Assembly (NCBI GenBank): GCA_934202735.1
Contig: CAKPYH010000006.1
Location: 1 to 64,000 of the forward strand
Source of the DNA: an uncultured Alphaproteobacteria bacterium
GTDB lineage: Bacteria; Pseudomonadota; Alphaproteobacteria; CAAHEQ01; UBA3637
Reading direction: 5' to 3'
Length of the DNA stretch: 64,000 bases
The notes below the pieces were generated by a model. That model had not been told where the DNA came from. It ran no database searches and saw only the letters and a program-made list of their open reading frames with translations. The translations under genes and the position numbers were made by a program. Below, piece after piece: positions 43,908 through 51,922 of this stretch; position 1 is the stretch's first letter; each line of letters opens with the position of its first letter.

Positions 43908-44450
43908 ATGGAAAATATCAAAGGAACCAAGACGGAACAAAACTTGATGACGGCATTTGCCGGTGAATCGCAGGCTCGCAATAAGTACACATATTACGCT
44001 TCTCAAGCCAAAAAAGACGGATATGTACAGATTGCAAAACTGTTTGAAGAAACCGCCGCCAATGAACAAGAACATGCTAAAATTTGGTTCAAATTGTTGC
44101 ATAACGGGGCTGTGCCCGATACAATGACAAACCTGGCCGATGCGGCCGCGGGCGAAAATTACGAATGGACGGATATGTATGCCGGATTTGCAAAAACGGC
44201 CCGTGAAGAAGGCTTTGAACGAATTGCCGCCTTGTTTGACATGGTCGCCAAGATTGAAAAAGAACACGAAGAACGGTACCGTAAACTGTTAAAAAACATT
44301 CAAGATAATGTGGTTTTTTCGCGTGAGGGAGATACCATTTGGCAATGTGCCAACTGTGGCCATATCGTCATCGGAAAGAAAGCGCCGGATGTATGCCCTG
44401 TCTGTGCTCATCCGCAATCATATTTTCAAATCAAGGCCGAAAATTATTAA
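43908..44450 (+). CDS. Rubrerythrin, 180 aa
   Basis: This is a non-haem diiron peroxidase that reduces hydrogen peroxide in anaerobes and microaerophiles. The ferritin-like four-helix domain has GESQARNKY (19-27, Glu20) and [11 protein letters not shown] (48-58, Glu53/His56), and later EKEHEERY. The C-terminal rubredoxin-like domain has CANCGH and CPVCAHP cysteine pairs (about 145-172). It is complete and of usual length. It implies exposure to low-oxygen habitats, by inference. AAAGGG lies before the ATG. It is single-gene with promoter and terminator. Confidence 0.96.
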   Translation: MENIKGTKTEQNLMTAFAGESQARNKYTYYASQAKKDGYVQIAKLFEETAANEQEHAKIWFKLLHNGAVPDTMTNLADAAAGENYEWTDMYAGFAKTAREEGFERIAALFDMVAKIEKEHEERYRKLLKNIQDNVVFSREGDTIWQCANCGHIVIGKKAPDVCPVCAHPQSYFQIKAENY

Positions 44451-44456
44451 AGATCA

Positions 44457-44481
44457 GCCCCGCCGACCGGCGGGGTTTTTT
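44457..44481 (+). terminator. Rubrerythrin terminator
   Basis: CCCCGCC-GACC-GGCGGGG followed by six T, 8 bases after the stop. Confidence 0.92.
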
Positions 44482-44494
44482 CACTCTGTTTCAG

Positions 44495-44524
44495 GAAAAA
44501 AATCCCCTGCTTTGGCAAGGGATT
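44495..44524 (-). terminator. mscL terminator
   Basis: On the minus strand, an AATCCC/GGGGATT stem with a long loop is followed by seven T. It is 10 bases after the mscL stop. Confidence 0.7.
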
Positions 44525-44534
44525 TCGGTTTCTG

Positions 44535-45059
44535 TTATTTCCGGGAACGCGGCCGCCGTTTTGTCGGTTCAACCGCCGGTTCTTTCACCGGTAAATCCGC
44601 GGTGCAACACGGACACCGACACGCCGCCACAGGGATTTCCGAACAACAATAAGGGCAAACTTTTGTGGTTGGAGCCGCCGGGGTTTCGGCCGCTTTTTTA
44701 TCCAATTTTGCCTGCAACGAGTTCATGCCTTTTATCAACAAGAATACCGCGAATGCCACGATAATAAAACTGATCACCGTATTCAAAAAAGCCCCGACAT
44801 TCAATGTAACGGCCCCGGCGGCCTTGGCCACTTCCAAGGACGCATACGGCCCGGCGGTTGCCCCGTCCCGCAGGACAAAAAACAAGTTGGCAAAGTCAAT
44901 TTTACCCAACAAAATGCCCAGCGGCGGCATAATAATATCTTTGACTAATGAATCCACGATTTTGCCAAAAGCGGCCCCGATAATGATACCGACAGCCATA
45001 TCCATGACATTACCGCGCATGGCAAACTTTTTAAATTCGGTCAATACATTTTTGAACAT
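44535..45059 (-). CDS. mscL: Large-conductance mechanosensitive channel with Cys-rich tail
   Basis: This inner-membrane channel opens on hypo-osmotic shock. Residues 1-120 are canonical: the N-terminal amphipathic [22 protein letters not shown]1 [20 protein letters not shown], the periplasmic loop and TM2 (about 90-110). The usual protein ends near residue 135-150; this one has an added tail (131-174) with CPYCCSEIP (135-143) and CRCPCC (147-152), a zinc-ribbon-like pair of CxxC motifs, then a basic end (KRRPRSRK). The tail is cytoplasmic. It is 13 bases after the outer-membrane protein gene. Confidence 0.93.
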   Translation of the reverse strand: MFKNVLTEFKKFAMRGNVMDMAVGIIIGAAFGKIVDSLVKDIIMPPLGILLGKIDFANLFFVLRDGATAGPYASLEVAKAAGAVTLNVGAFLNTVISFIIVAFAVFLLIKGMNSLQAKLDKKAAETPAAPTTKVCPYCCSEIPVAACRCPCCTADLPVKEPAVEPTKRRPRSRK

Positions 45060-45072
45060 TTACTTTCCTTTC

Positions 45073-45972
45073 TTAAAAAATGTTGAAGAGATCTTTATAG
45101 GTCAGCGACACCCCGATCATCGTGTTGCTGGCACTGCTGTCCGATGCGCGGGATTGTCCGCGGCGGTATGAGATATAAGGCCCGAATGTAATATTGCCCG
45201 TTAAATTTACATCCATACGAGCCGTCGCTTTCAGGTCATATTTTAAATCTTCCGGAATATAACTGCTGAATGAAAAATACTTGCGGTAATACCCGTCGGT
45301 CGTGAACTGTATCCCTTCACGCAAAGTATAATCCGCCCGCCATCCGACTTCGCCGGCACTTTTGCTGACATGGTCCGAATAGGTCATATCATATTCATAC
45401 ACGCCCGCAACATACAGGTCTTTCAACACCGTTCCGTTAAAGACTTTAACCCCCGCTTTTCCCCGCAAAATTTTTGTTCGCGGCGCATCTTGATTATCCG
45501 TAAATTCGGTCTGATAACCGACACTGGCAAACGGGCCGAAATCAATGTTTTTACGGGCCCACAGTTTGTGCGTATATTCGGTGGTCAGTAAAATCTGATC
45601 CGCATTTTCATTCGTGGTATTTTCCCCGTCTGCCGGTTTTAATTTGGTTTTACCGTACTCCATAAACAAGCTGTTCACCCATTGCAGGTTATAGCGGTCG
45701 TATTCCAAAGCGCCGTCAAAAACCCCTTTAATCACCGTTTGACTGTCGGCATTAAATTGCGACACCGGCGAATTTTGATATTCCCGTGCATTCTTAACAT
45801 CGGTAGATGATAATTCCAATCCCAATCGGCGCAAGTTGGCCTTTAATGTTCCTGACGGGGGCGGGGCAAATGCTTCGGCACCACCGGCCGGTTCGGAGGG
45901 CGGTGTCGGTTCGGCCAGGGCGGGCAACGCCCCCATCAACAATCCCGCCACAATGTATTTTACACGCAACAT
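45073..45972 (-). CDS. Outer-membrane beta-barrel protein, 299 aa
   Basis: A signal peptide (MLRVKYIVAGLLMGALPALA) is followed by a Pro/Gly-rich spacer and a chain of alternating amphipathic strands (VFDGALEYDRYNLQWVNSLF, DQILLTTEYTHKLWAR, FGPFASVGYQTEF, GNITFGPYISYRRG). The end is YKDLFNIF, with a terminal Phe. It resembles DUF3078/DUF481-type barrels. The function is unknown. It is upstream of mscL and probably in the same transcript. Confidence 0.8.
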   Translation of the reverse strand: MLRVKYIVAGLLMGALPALAEPTPPSEPAGGAEAFAPPPSGTLKANLRRLGLELSSTDVKNAREYQNSPVSQFNADSQTVIKGVFDGALEYDRYNLQWVNSLFMEYGKTKLKPADGENTTNENADQILLTTEYTHKLWARKNIDFGPFASVGYQTEFTDNQDAPRTKILRGKAGVKVFNGTVLKDLYVAGVYEYDMTYSDHVSKSAGEVGWRADYTLREGIQFTTDGYYRKYFSFSSYIPEDLKYDLKATARMDVNLTGNITFGPYISYRRGQSRASDSSASNTMIGVSLTYKDLFNIF

Positions 45973-46007
45973 AGTATATCCTTTTTCCTGATAAAATAAA
46001 CAGTTGT

Positions 46008-46036
46008 ATCATATAGAACAGACAGTATTTTGTCAA
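46008..46036 (-). promoter_or_regulatory. Promoter of outer-membrane protein-mscL
   Basis: TTGACA, a 17-base spacer and TATGAT on the minus strand, 36 bases before the ATG. Confidence 0.78.
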
Positions 46037-46046
46037 CATAGAAAAT

Positions 46047-46072
46047 AAAAAAAGACACGCCCCATCGGTGTC
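46047..46072 (-). terminator. Hairpin with T run upstream of barrel promoter
   Basis: On the minus strand, GACAC-N9-GTGTC is followed by seven T. No gene precedes it on that strand, so it may insulate the downstream promoter from antisense transcription. Confidence 0.4.
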
Positions 46073-46130
46073 CATGATTTTTTTGCTTATCTTTTCATTT
46101 TTTGCTGGTCTTTTCTTGTAAATTCGGGTA

Positions 46131-46136
46131 TAATGG
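46131..46136 (+). promoter_or_regulatory. -10 box of the T4SS-linked operon
   Basis: TATAAT 31 bases before the ATG at 46168. No convincing -35 is 16-18 bases upstream. Confidence 0.4.
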
Positions 46137-46167
46137 CTTCAGATGAGTCTGCATGGAAGGATGAATA

Positions 46168-47292
46168 ATGGGTAAGATAAGGCGCAATCTGTTGGTCGGC
46201 TTGGTTGTCGGGACCTTGTTTATCGGCTGGTGGATGAATGATTTTTACATCGGGAATTGGCGTTTTCGCCTGTTTTCTCCGGCACATTGGTCGTATGTAT
46301 GGGACGAATTCAAATCCGGTTGGATCATTCACTCGGCCAGTGATTGGGTGTTTGTGTCTACGATTGTATTGCTGGTGCCGGCGTTTTTGGTGCTGTGGTG
46401 GATTTCATGTAAAATTCGGTGGCGGCAATCTGCTCTGGCCGGTTGTCGCAAGGTCAAGTCTCTGATCTGTAAACCCGATCCGAAAAAAGTGGTGCGTAAA
46501 AAAATCAAACTGAAATCCAAGGAATCTCATAAAAAAGTACGACCGAAACCAATCAACAGTATCGGTCGCCCGGCCGCCAAAGCGGTCGGACGGACCATGG
46601 ATGCCGGGGGTCAAGGTACGCCTGCCACGCCGACACCGCCCGTGTCGCCCGAATTTACCGGCGGGTTTGATCTACCGAACGGGCCTACCGGTTCTTCGGT
46701 CGGTTCCATACCGCAAACAGCGGATCGGCCGGCATTTTTAGATGAAAACGATGATTTGGATAATGTATCGCTGGACGATATTAAATTGCCCGAACGGGAA
46801 CGGTTGCAGGAAGATGTGGTGAACCTATTATCCGGTGCCAATTATCAGGTTGTCTGCGATGTCCTGATGAATAAATTGACATTGGCTTATGTCGGGGTGG
46901 CAACGGACACGATTGTTTTGGCCCTGGCCGATACCGAAGCAGGCGATTGGTTGGCCGATGAAGAGTTCTTTAATGAAGAAGAACCGTTGTGGTTTTCCGA
47001 GAATGCCCATCGTATTTCACCGGTCTATCGGTTGGTTGAGACAAGTAAATCTTTTCAAAAGAAAGTCCAAGATGCCGGTTATCCGCAACGGGTAATTCCG
47101 ATGTTGATTGAACAAGCGGGGACCATTATCAATGCGGCCGATATGGCGGAAACATGGAATAAGATGAATGTTATTGTCTGTCGTACGGATATGGGCGGGC
47201 CGGAAGAATTACCGTCCGTTGCCGCCGCCGTTCCGCATGCTGCGGACAAGGGGACCGCCGCCGATTTAGAATCTATACGTAATTTATTTTAG
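46168..47292 (+). CDS. Two-helix membrane protein upstream of VirD4, 374 aa
   Basis: I do not recognise this family. A first hydrophobic helix (about 7-23) and a second (about 60-80, WVFVSTIVLLVPAFLVLWWI) suggest both ends are cytoplasmic. A strongly basic stretch (KKVVRKKIKLKSKESHKKV) and a Pro/Gly/Thr linker follow. The C-terminal domain (about 205-355: ERLQEDVVNLLSGANYQVVC, YVGVATDTIVLALADTEAGD, EPLWFSENAHRISPVYRLVE) has an alpha-beta layout loosely like restriction-endonuclease folds; this is weak. It is 22 bases before the VirD4 gene, so a partner or adaptor role is inferred. Confidence 0.65.
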   Translation: MGKIRRNLLVGLVVGTLFIGWWMNDFYIGNWRFRLFSPAHWSYVWDEFKSGWIIHSASDWVFVSTIVLLVPAFLVLWWISCKIRWRQSALAGCRKVKSLICKPDPKKVVRKKIKLKSKESHKKVRPKPINSIGRPAAKAVGRTMDAGGQGTPATPTPPVSPEFTGGFDLPNGPTGSSVGSIPQTADRPAFLDENDDLDNVSLDDIKLPERERLQEDVVNLLSGANYQVVCDVLMNKLTLAYVGVATDTIVLALADTEAGDWLADEEFFNEEEPLWFSENAHRISPVYRLVETSKSFQKKVQDAGYPQRVIPMLIEQAGTIINAADMAETWNKMNVIVCRTDMGGPEELPSVAAAVPHAADKGTAADLESIRNLF

Positions 47293-47314
47293 GAAACTGT
47301 GAGGGGAATGAAAA

Positions 47315-49489
47315 ATGGCCTTTAAGAGAGATGAAGCCTATGAAGAACAACAAAAATGCGTTGCCCGCATTTTAAGCAGCATTATGTGGGCGGTTGTGAT
47401 TGCCTGGCTGTTGTTGTTGTTATTCTTGCCGATGGTACAATGGATTTTTAACGGTTTCAGTGTTGATGAATTGAATAAAGCTTTTGTCTTTTGGCGGTAT
47501 GCCTACAAACCCGCCGTTTTGTGGGAAAAGTTCAAAGTATATCGGGAAATTGCAGCCCATGAAGCCACACGTTCACCGATATTGTACTTACCCTATTTGG
47601 CCTTTTTGATTGCTTTTGCCTTTTTGGTCTACCGGATTGTAACCAACCCGTACAAATACACACCGAATGTCTTTGGCGGCGGACGTAAGGCGACCTTTGA
47701 AGACATTAAAAAGATGAAATTGTTTGACGGATTTGTCATCGTATTAGGGCGGTTCAAGGGCAGGTTATTAAAAATGCCGGAAACGTTGTCGGCCCTGGTT
47801 GTGGCCCCGCCGGGGACCGGTAAAACGGCGGGCGTAGTGATACCAACCATTTTGGAATCACCGGGGCTCAGCCTGATTGTGAATGACCCGAAACCGGAAT
47901 TGTGTTATAATACATCGGGGTATCGGGCCACTCAAGGACCGGTCTTTGTGATCAACTGGGGGGCGGAAGACGATCCGGAAAAGGGACTGTATTACCCCAG
48001 TTGGAACCCCCTGTCGGCCAGTTGTTTACCCCCCTTGGGTCCATCACGGGACATGTATATTGACTCTATGGTGGCCGTGTTGGTGGAAGAACCCAAAGGC
48101 GGGGCGGATCCGCACTGGTCCAAGACGGGGCGAAATGCCATGTCGGGCTTTCTGCACTTTATTTGCAGCAAGTGTGAACGTGCACGGGCCAATGATTATT
48201 TTGTCAACAAGCTGAACGAAGGGGCTTTTGATAAAGAAGATGCCGAAGTTTTAGAAACATATTATATGGATATGACAGATCCCAGTGCACGAGTGGCTTT
48301 GGACGCTTTGCAGCAAGGCAATCTGACAACCGATAATTATGCCCCGGTCGGTACCTGGGACGGCTTGCCCGAAAATTGGCACGGCAACGAGCCTTGTATC
48401 GCTATGATTTTTGATTGGTGGACCGATATTCAAATGCAGGTGAATGCCGATTTGAAACGCCGTCAAGATGAAGGGGATCAGGCGGCGGCCTTTGCGGACT
48501 CGCAAGGAGATGCCCTGAAATTAGCTATTGCGGAAAGCGAACGCTTCGGTTATTCCCGGCGGGCAGTGGTGGAACTCAGTCAGTTGGCCGGGACACCGGA
48601 TAAGGAACGGGGATCTATTTTGTCTACGGCCTTTACGGGTATCAACATTTTCAAAAACTCGGCCGTGCGGTCGCGGACCAAGTTCAGCGATTTAACCTTT
48701 CAGGACATGCGCGGTATGGTTGACCCCGTAACGGGCGAAATGAAGCCGATTACCGTGTACCTGTCCGTCAATCAGGTGGACGCCAAAACATTAAACGTGA
48801 TTACCGGTGTGTTTGTGGAATTGATGAGTTCTTACCTGATTTCCAACAAGCCCAACGATCCATTGCCCGATGGGGGCAAGGTGGGCCCGTATCCCGTTTT
48901 GTTTGTGTTGGACGAATTTCCGCAAATGCCCAAGCTGGCCGCCGTGAAAGACGGGCCGGCCGTGGGGCGTGGTCAGAAAGTGTCATACCTGTTGATCGGC
49001 CAGGATTTGGGGCAGATTTCCGGTCAATACGGGAAAGACGATCTGGAAACCATTATTACCACAACGGCGGCCAAAGTTATTTTGGCCCAAAACAACGAAC
49101 AAACCGCCGAACGGTTTGCCAAGATGATCGGGAACCGTACCATAGAAGTGGCCAGTTCGTCCCGGACGGAAGGGGTATCCATGCAGACAAACCCGTTTGC
49201 CGCCAATGTATCCCGATCTTTGCAAAGTTCCAGCGTGGTCGGAGCCTCAGATATGATGAGTTTGGACATGCTGAAACAGTATGTGCTGTTTCAAGGCTTT
49301 TTGAATCGTCCCATTTTGGCCGATGCGCCCCGGTGGTATTTGGACAAGAAAATGCGCAAAAAGTGTTCTTTACCAACGGCACCGTTTGTTCCGTATTGGG
49401 TCGTGGCTCAACGGGAAGAAACCGACATGGCCGCCCTGAAATCCATGTTGCAGGGGGATATGATTGAGTTGGAAGAATCCGAATCGTAA
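47315..49489 (+). CDS. virD4: VirD4/TraG-type coupling ATPase, 724 aa
   Basis: It recruits substrates to a type IV secretion channel. Two N-terminal membrane helices (about 22-45 and 88-108) anchor it. The motor has Walker A APPGTGKTAG (164-173), SLIVNDPKPELCYNTSGYRA, WNPLS, Walker B VLFVLDEFPQMPKL (Asp533/Glu534) and YLLIGQDLGQISGQYG. An acidic C-terminal tail (MIELEESES) may contact substrates. No VirB gene is in the window; a channel would have to be encoded elsewhere. The HNH-like gene follows after 9 bases. Conjugation or effector export cannot be separated by sequence. Confidence 0.93.
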   Translation: MAFKRDEAYEEQQKCVARILSSIMWAVVIAWLLLLLFLPMVQWIFNGFSVDELNKAFVFWRYAYKPAVLWEKFKVYREIAAHEATRSPILYLPYLAFLIAFAFLVYRIVTNPYKYTPNVFGGGRKATFEDIKKMKLFDGFVIVLGRFKGRLLKMPETLSALVVAPPGTGKTAGVVIPTILESPGLSLIVNDPKPELCYNTSGYRATQGPVFVINWGAEDDPEKGLYYPSWNPLSASCLPPLGPSRDMYIDSMVAVLVEEPKGGADPHWSKTGRNAMSGFLHFICSKCERARANDYFVNKLNEGAFDKEDAEVLETYYMDMTDPSARVALDALQQGNLTTDNYAPVGTWDGLPENWHGNEPCIAMIFDWWTDIQMQVNADLKRRQDEGDQAAAFADSQGDALKLAIAESERFGYSRRAVVELSQLAGTPDKERGSILSTAFTGINIFKNSAVRSRTKFSDLTFQDMRGMVDPVTGEMKPITVYLSVNQVDAKTLNVITGVFVELMSSYLISNKPNDPLPDGGKVGPYPVLFVLDEFPQMPKLAAVKDGPAVGRGQKVSYLLIGQDLGQISGQYGKDDLETIITTTAAKVILAQNNEQTAERFAKMIGNRTIEVASSSRTEGVSMQTNPFAANVSRSLQSSSVVGASDMMSLDMLKQYVLFQGFLNRPILADAPRWYLDKKMRKKCSLPTAPFVPYWVVAQREETDMAALKSMLQGDMIELEESES

Positions 49490-49498
49490 AGGGGGAGT

Positions 49499-50182
49499 AT
49501 GATGGCTGAACAGGAAACGGAACACTTATCACTGTCTACGTCTTTGAATCCCGAAGATATTTTTGCCAACTGGGAAAACCTGTTGCAGTGTCCGGTGACA
49601 GATGATATTTTACCCGATGATTTACAGTTAGCCGAAGCCGGTCAGGCCTATTGGGAGAATCTGTTTAATGAGATGAATTTCCCGGGCATGGATCTGATGG
49701 CGGTCTCCCCCGTCCCGGCCGAAATTACCGATCCCGAAACCCGTCATAAACTGTTGGTCCGTACCGTTCGGGATTTTACACGATATCTGTCATACCATTA
49801 TGCCAATGACTTGCGTGCCGCAGGAATCAGTGAAGAAGGCCTGTTTTACATGAAACGCGGGCAGGTTCCCGAAAATTTTACCGTGCATTTGAAATATCCG
49901 TTAGACTACGGCGGACAAATTGATTTTGAAAACATGGTACTGATTCAAGCCCGTCCGTTTCATGATTTAATTCACCTGTACATCAACAAGCAAATTATCG
50001 GCCCGGACGGTGTCTTGACACCCGCGCAACTGTACGTACCGGTTCCGACCGGAAAAGTCTATGTGCCTCTGGGCCTGTTTACCGGATCCGGGGGTAAGAA
50101 TAAACAAGATCGCAGTGTTGTGGCCGGTTTTTCACAAAGTGCCTTGCGGGATTTGGCCTTACGTTCCATGCCGGGGAGGTAA
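49499..50182 (+). CDS. HNH-motif putative nuclease toxin, 227 aa
   Basis: No signal peptide or membrane helix. Residues 127-165 read FTVHLKYPLDYGGQIDFENM, then VLIQARPFHDLIHLYINK. This matches the beta-beta-alpha-metal motif of colicin-type HNH nucleases: His130, Gly138-Gly139, Asn145, His155 and His159 (H-x3-H) keep the spacing of the metal-site residues. The residue after His130 is Leu, where colicins have the general-base His. The C-terminus (QSALRDLALRSMPGR) is arginine-rich, as in some VirD4 substrates. The next gene is a SUKH protein, a class that includes nuclease immunity proteins. Toxin role is inferred. The second ATG (49502) has better spacing from GGGGGAG. Confidence 0.6.
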   Translation: MMAEQETEHLSLSTSLNPEDIFANWENLLQCPVTDDILPDDLQLAEAGQAYWENLFNEMNFPGMDLMAVSPVPAEITDPETRHKLLVRTVRDFTRYLSYHYANDLRAAGISEEGLFYMKRGQVPENFTVHLKYPLDYGGQIDFENMVLIQARPFHDLIHLYINKQIIGPDGVLTPAQLYVPVPTGKVYVPLGLFTGSGGKNKQDRSVVAGFSQSALRDLALRSMPGR

Positions 50183-50185
50183 AAG

Positions 50186-50659
50186 ATGTCCGAATTAAAT
50201 GATTGCCTGAAATGCCTGTACGAACACTATGCTGTTTTTTTACCGCCGATTGACTCTAAAACGGCTCAGCAAGCGTCCGTTACTTTGGTCAAGGCCGGTG
50301 TTCCGCCCATTCCCTTGGACTATGTGTCCTTTTTATCCAAAGCCAACGGCATGTCATGGAACGGGATTGTCTTTTTTGCTTTGCAGGATACGGAACGCAA
50401 TAAAGGGGCCTTTCATCATCCCGGGATTTTACAAAATAAATCCTTTTGCCAAAATAATGCGGTGATGCATAAAAAGTTATGGCTGGGGTACGGGTGCGAA
50501 TCCTTGATCGTGTATGACTTTTTGGCCAAAGAGTATCAGGTTCTGGACCGATATACCTATCAAAAAATCTATACATTCCCGACACTCATTGCCCTGTTGC
50601 AACATATAACCAAGCCCTTGAAGCAACCTGCTGCACCCGGAGCAGTTCAAAACCCTTAA
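50186..50659 (+). CDS. SUKH (SMI1/KNR4-like, YrhA-type) protein, 157 aa
   Basis: The core reads PPIPLDYVSFLSKANGMSWN-GIVFF, then LWLGYGCESLIVYDFLAKEY and QVLDRYTYQKIYTFPTLIAL, the order of the SMI1/KNR4 superfamily (P-x-D/E-Y-x-x-F-L-x-x-x-N-G followed by a G-x-x-E/D-x-x-x-V-Y-D strand). SUKH proteins are recurrent immunity proteins to nuclease and other polymorphic toxins. It is 3 bases after the HNH-like gene with GGGAGG upstream, so the two are coupled. It is probably cytoplasmic. Its end overlaps rsmB by 4 bases on the opposite strand. Confidence 0.75.
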   Translation: MSELNDCLKCLYEHYAVFLPPIDSKTAQQASVTLVKAGVPPIPLDYVSFLSKANGMSWNGIVFFALQDTERNKGAFHHPGILQNKSFCQNNAVMHKKLWLGYGCESLIVYDFLAKEYQVLDRYTYQKIYTFPTLIALLQHITKPLKQPAAPGAVQNP

Positions 50660-51912
50660 ACCCGGCGCAACAAACACGCATAAAAGCCGTCAAACCCCAT
50701 CGTGGGCAAGAATCGTAAACTGCCGAACGGGGTCAGATAGGGATTCCACCGCCGATCCGCCGGACGTATTACTTGCACCCTATCCCCCAAGGCCCGGACC
50801 ACTTCGTCCCCTTCTTCGGGTTGTAAAGAACAGGTGGAAAAAACAATCTCACCGCCGGGCTTTGTCATACGAACGGCCTTGTTCAGCATTTCCCGTTGTA
50901 CCGCCGCCAACCGGACCACATCGGCCTGTGTTCGGTGATATAAAATTTCGGGGTGACGGGCTATCGTCCCGGTCGCCGAACACGGGGCATCCAACAACAC
51001 CGCATCAAACAATGTCTCGGGGGTCCATGTCATAACGTCCGCCACATTCGTTTGCACCCGTCCTTGCAGGCCCAGCCGTTCAAGATTTTCATGCAAGCGT
51101 TCTAATCGTTTGGCCGATATATCATAGGACCGTACCCGTGCCCCGCGCCAAGCCAGTTGCACCGTCTTTCCGCCGGGGGCGGCGCACAAGTCAGCCACGC
51201 ATTTATCCTGCACATTTGTGAACAAGCGTGCCGGAACGGAAGCCGCCCCATTTTGGACTAAACACGGCCCCGTTTCAAAGCCTGCCAAGTCCAACGGTGA
51301 TGAGACCGATACACGTACGCCACCGGTCGGCAAGACCGTTCCCTGCCATTTACGGGCCCACAATTCGGCTTCGTCCCGTACCGTTATGTCCAAGGGTGGT
51401 TGTTCCATACAAGCCCGGGCACAGCCTGCCGTTGTTTCAACACCATAAGCCTGTTCCCAAGCCATGCGTATCCAATCCGGCAAGTTCAGAACGGGATTTT
51501 CCAGGCCTTCTAACGGCATTTCCAATCGTCCGAAAGCCCGCAAGACTCCATTGACCAATCCGGTCAGGCCTTCAAAGTGATTCTGTCGCGTTAAAGCAAC
51601 CGCCGTATTCACACAGGCATACATGGGTGTTTGCAAAAACAGGTGTTGTCCCACGGCCAAGCGTAAAATCGTATGGACAGTTTGTTGTTTAGGCCCCAAC
51701 GGACGGCGCATCAGACGTTTCAGGACCGCATCAATTTGCCCACGGCGACGTAAAACGGTCAAAACCGACAGGCGGACAAACGCCCGATCCGGTGCGGACA
51801 AACCGATAAAAGCCGGATCCCTATCCAGTACGGTTTCCAAAGTTTGATCCGTTGTCCACAGACGATTCAGGACCCGAATAGCGACTTGACGGGATATCAG
51901 GTTATCCGACAT
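50656..51912 (-). CDS. rsmB: 16S rRNA (cytosine-C5)-methyltransferase RsmB
   Basis: It methylates C967 of 16S rRNA. The N-terminal NusB-like domain (ISRQVAIRVLNRLWTTDQTL to about residue 140) is followed by the Rossmann methyltransferase: ADLCAAPGGKTVQLAW (SAM loop), DAVLLDAPCSATGT (motif IV Cys) and VFSTCSLQPEEGDEV (catalytic motif VI Cys). At 418 residues it is typical. It is 10 bases after ftsZ on the same strand without a visible terminator between, so it may be the last gene of the dcw transcript. Confidence 0.95.
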   Translation of the reverse strand: MSDNLISRQVAIRVLNRLWTTDQTLETVLDRDPAFIGLSAPDRAFVRLSVLTVLRRRGQIDAVLKRLMRRPLGPKQQTVHTILRLAVGQHLFLQTPMYACVNTAVALTRQNHFEGLTGLVNGVLRAFGRLEMPLEGLENPVLNLPDWIRMAWEQAYGVETTAGCARACMEQPPLDITVRDEAELWARKWQGTVLPTGGVRVSVSSPLDLAGFETGPCLVQNGAASVPARLFTNVQDKCVADLCAAPGGKTVQLAWRGARVRSYDISAKRLERLHENLERLGLQGRVQTNVADVMTWTPETLFDAVLLDAPCSATGTIARHPEILYHRTQADVVRLAAVQREMLNKAVRMTKPGGEIVFSTCSLQPEEGDEVVRALGDRVQVIRPADRRWNPYLTPFGSLRFLPTMGFDGFYACLLRRV

Positions 51913-51922
51913 ATTTTATCCG

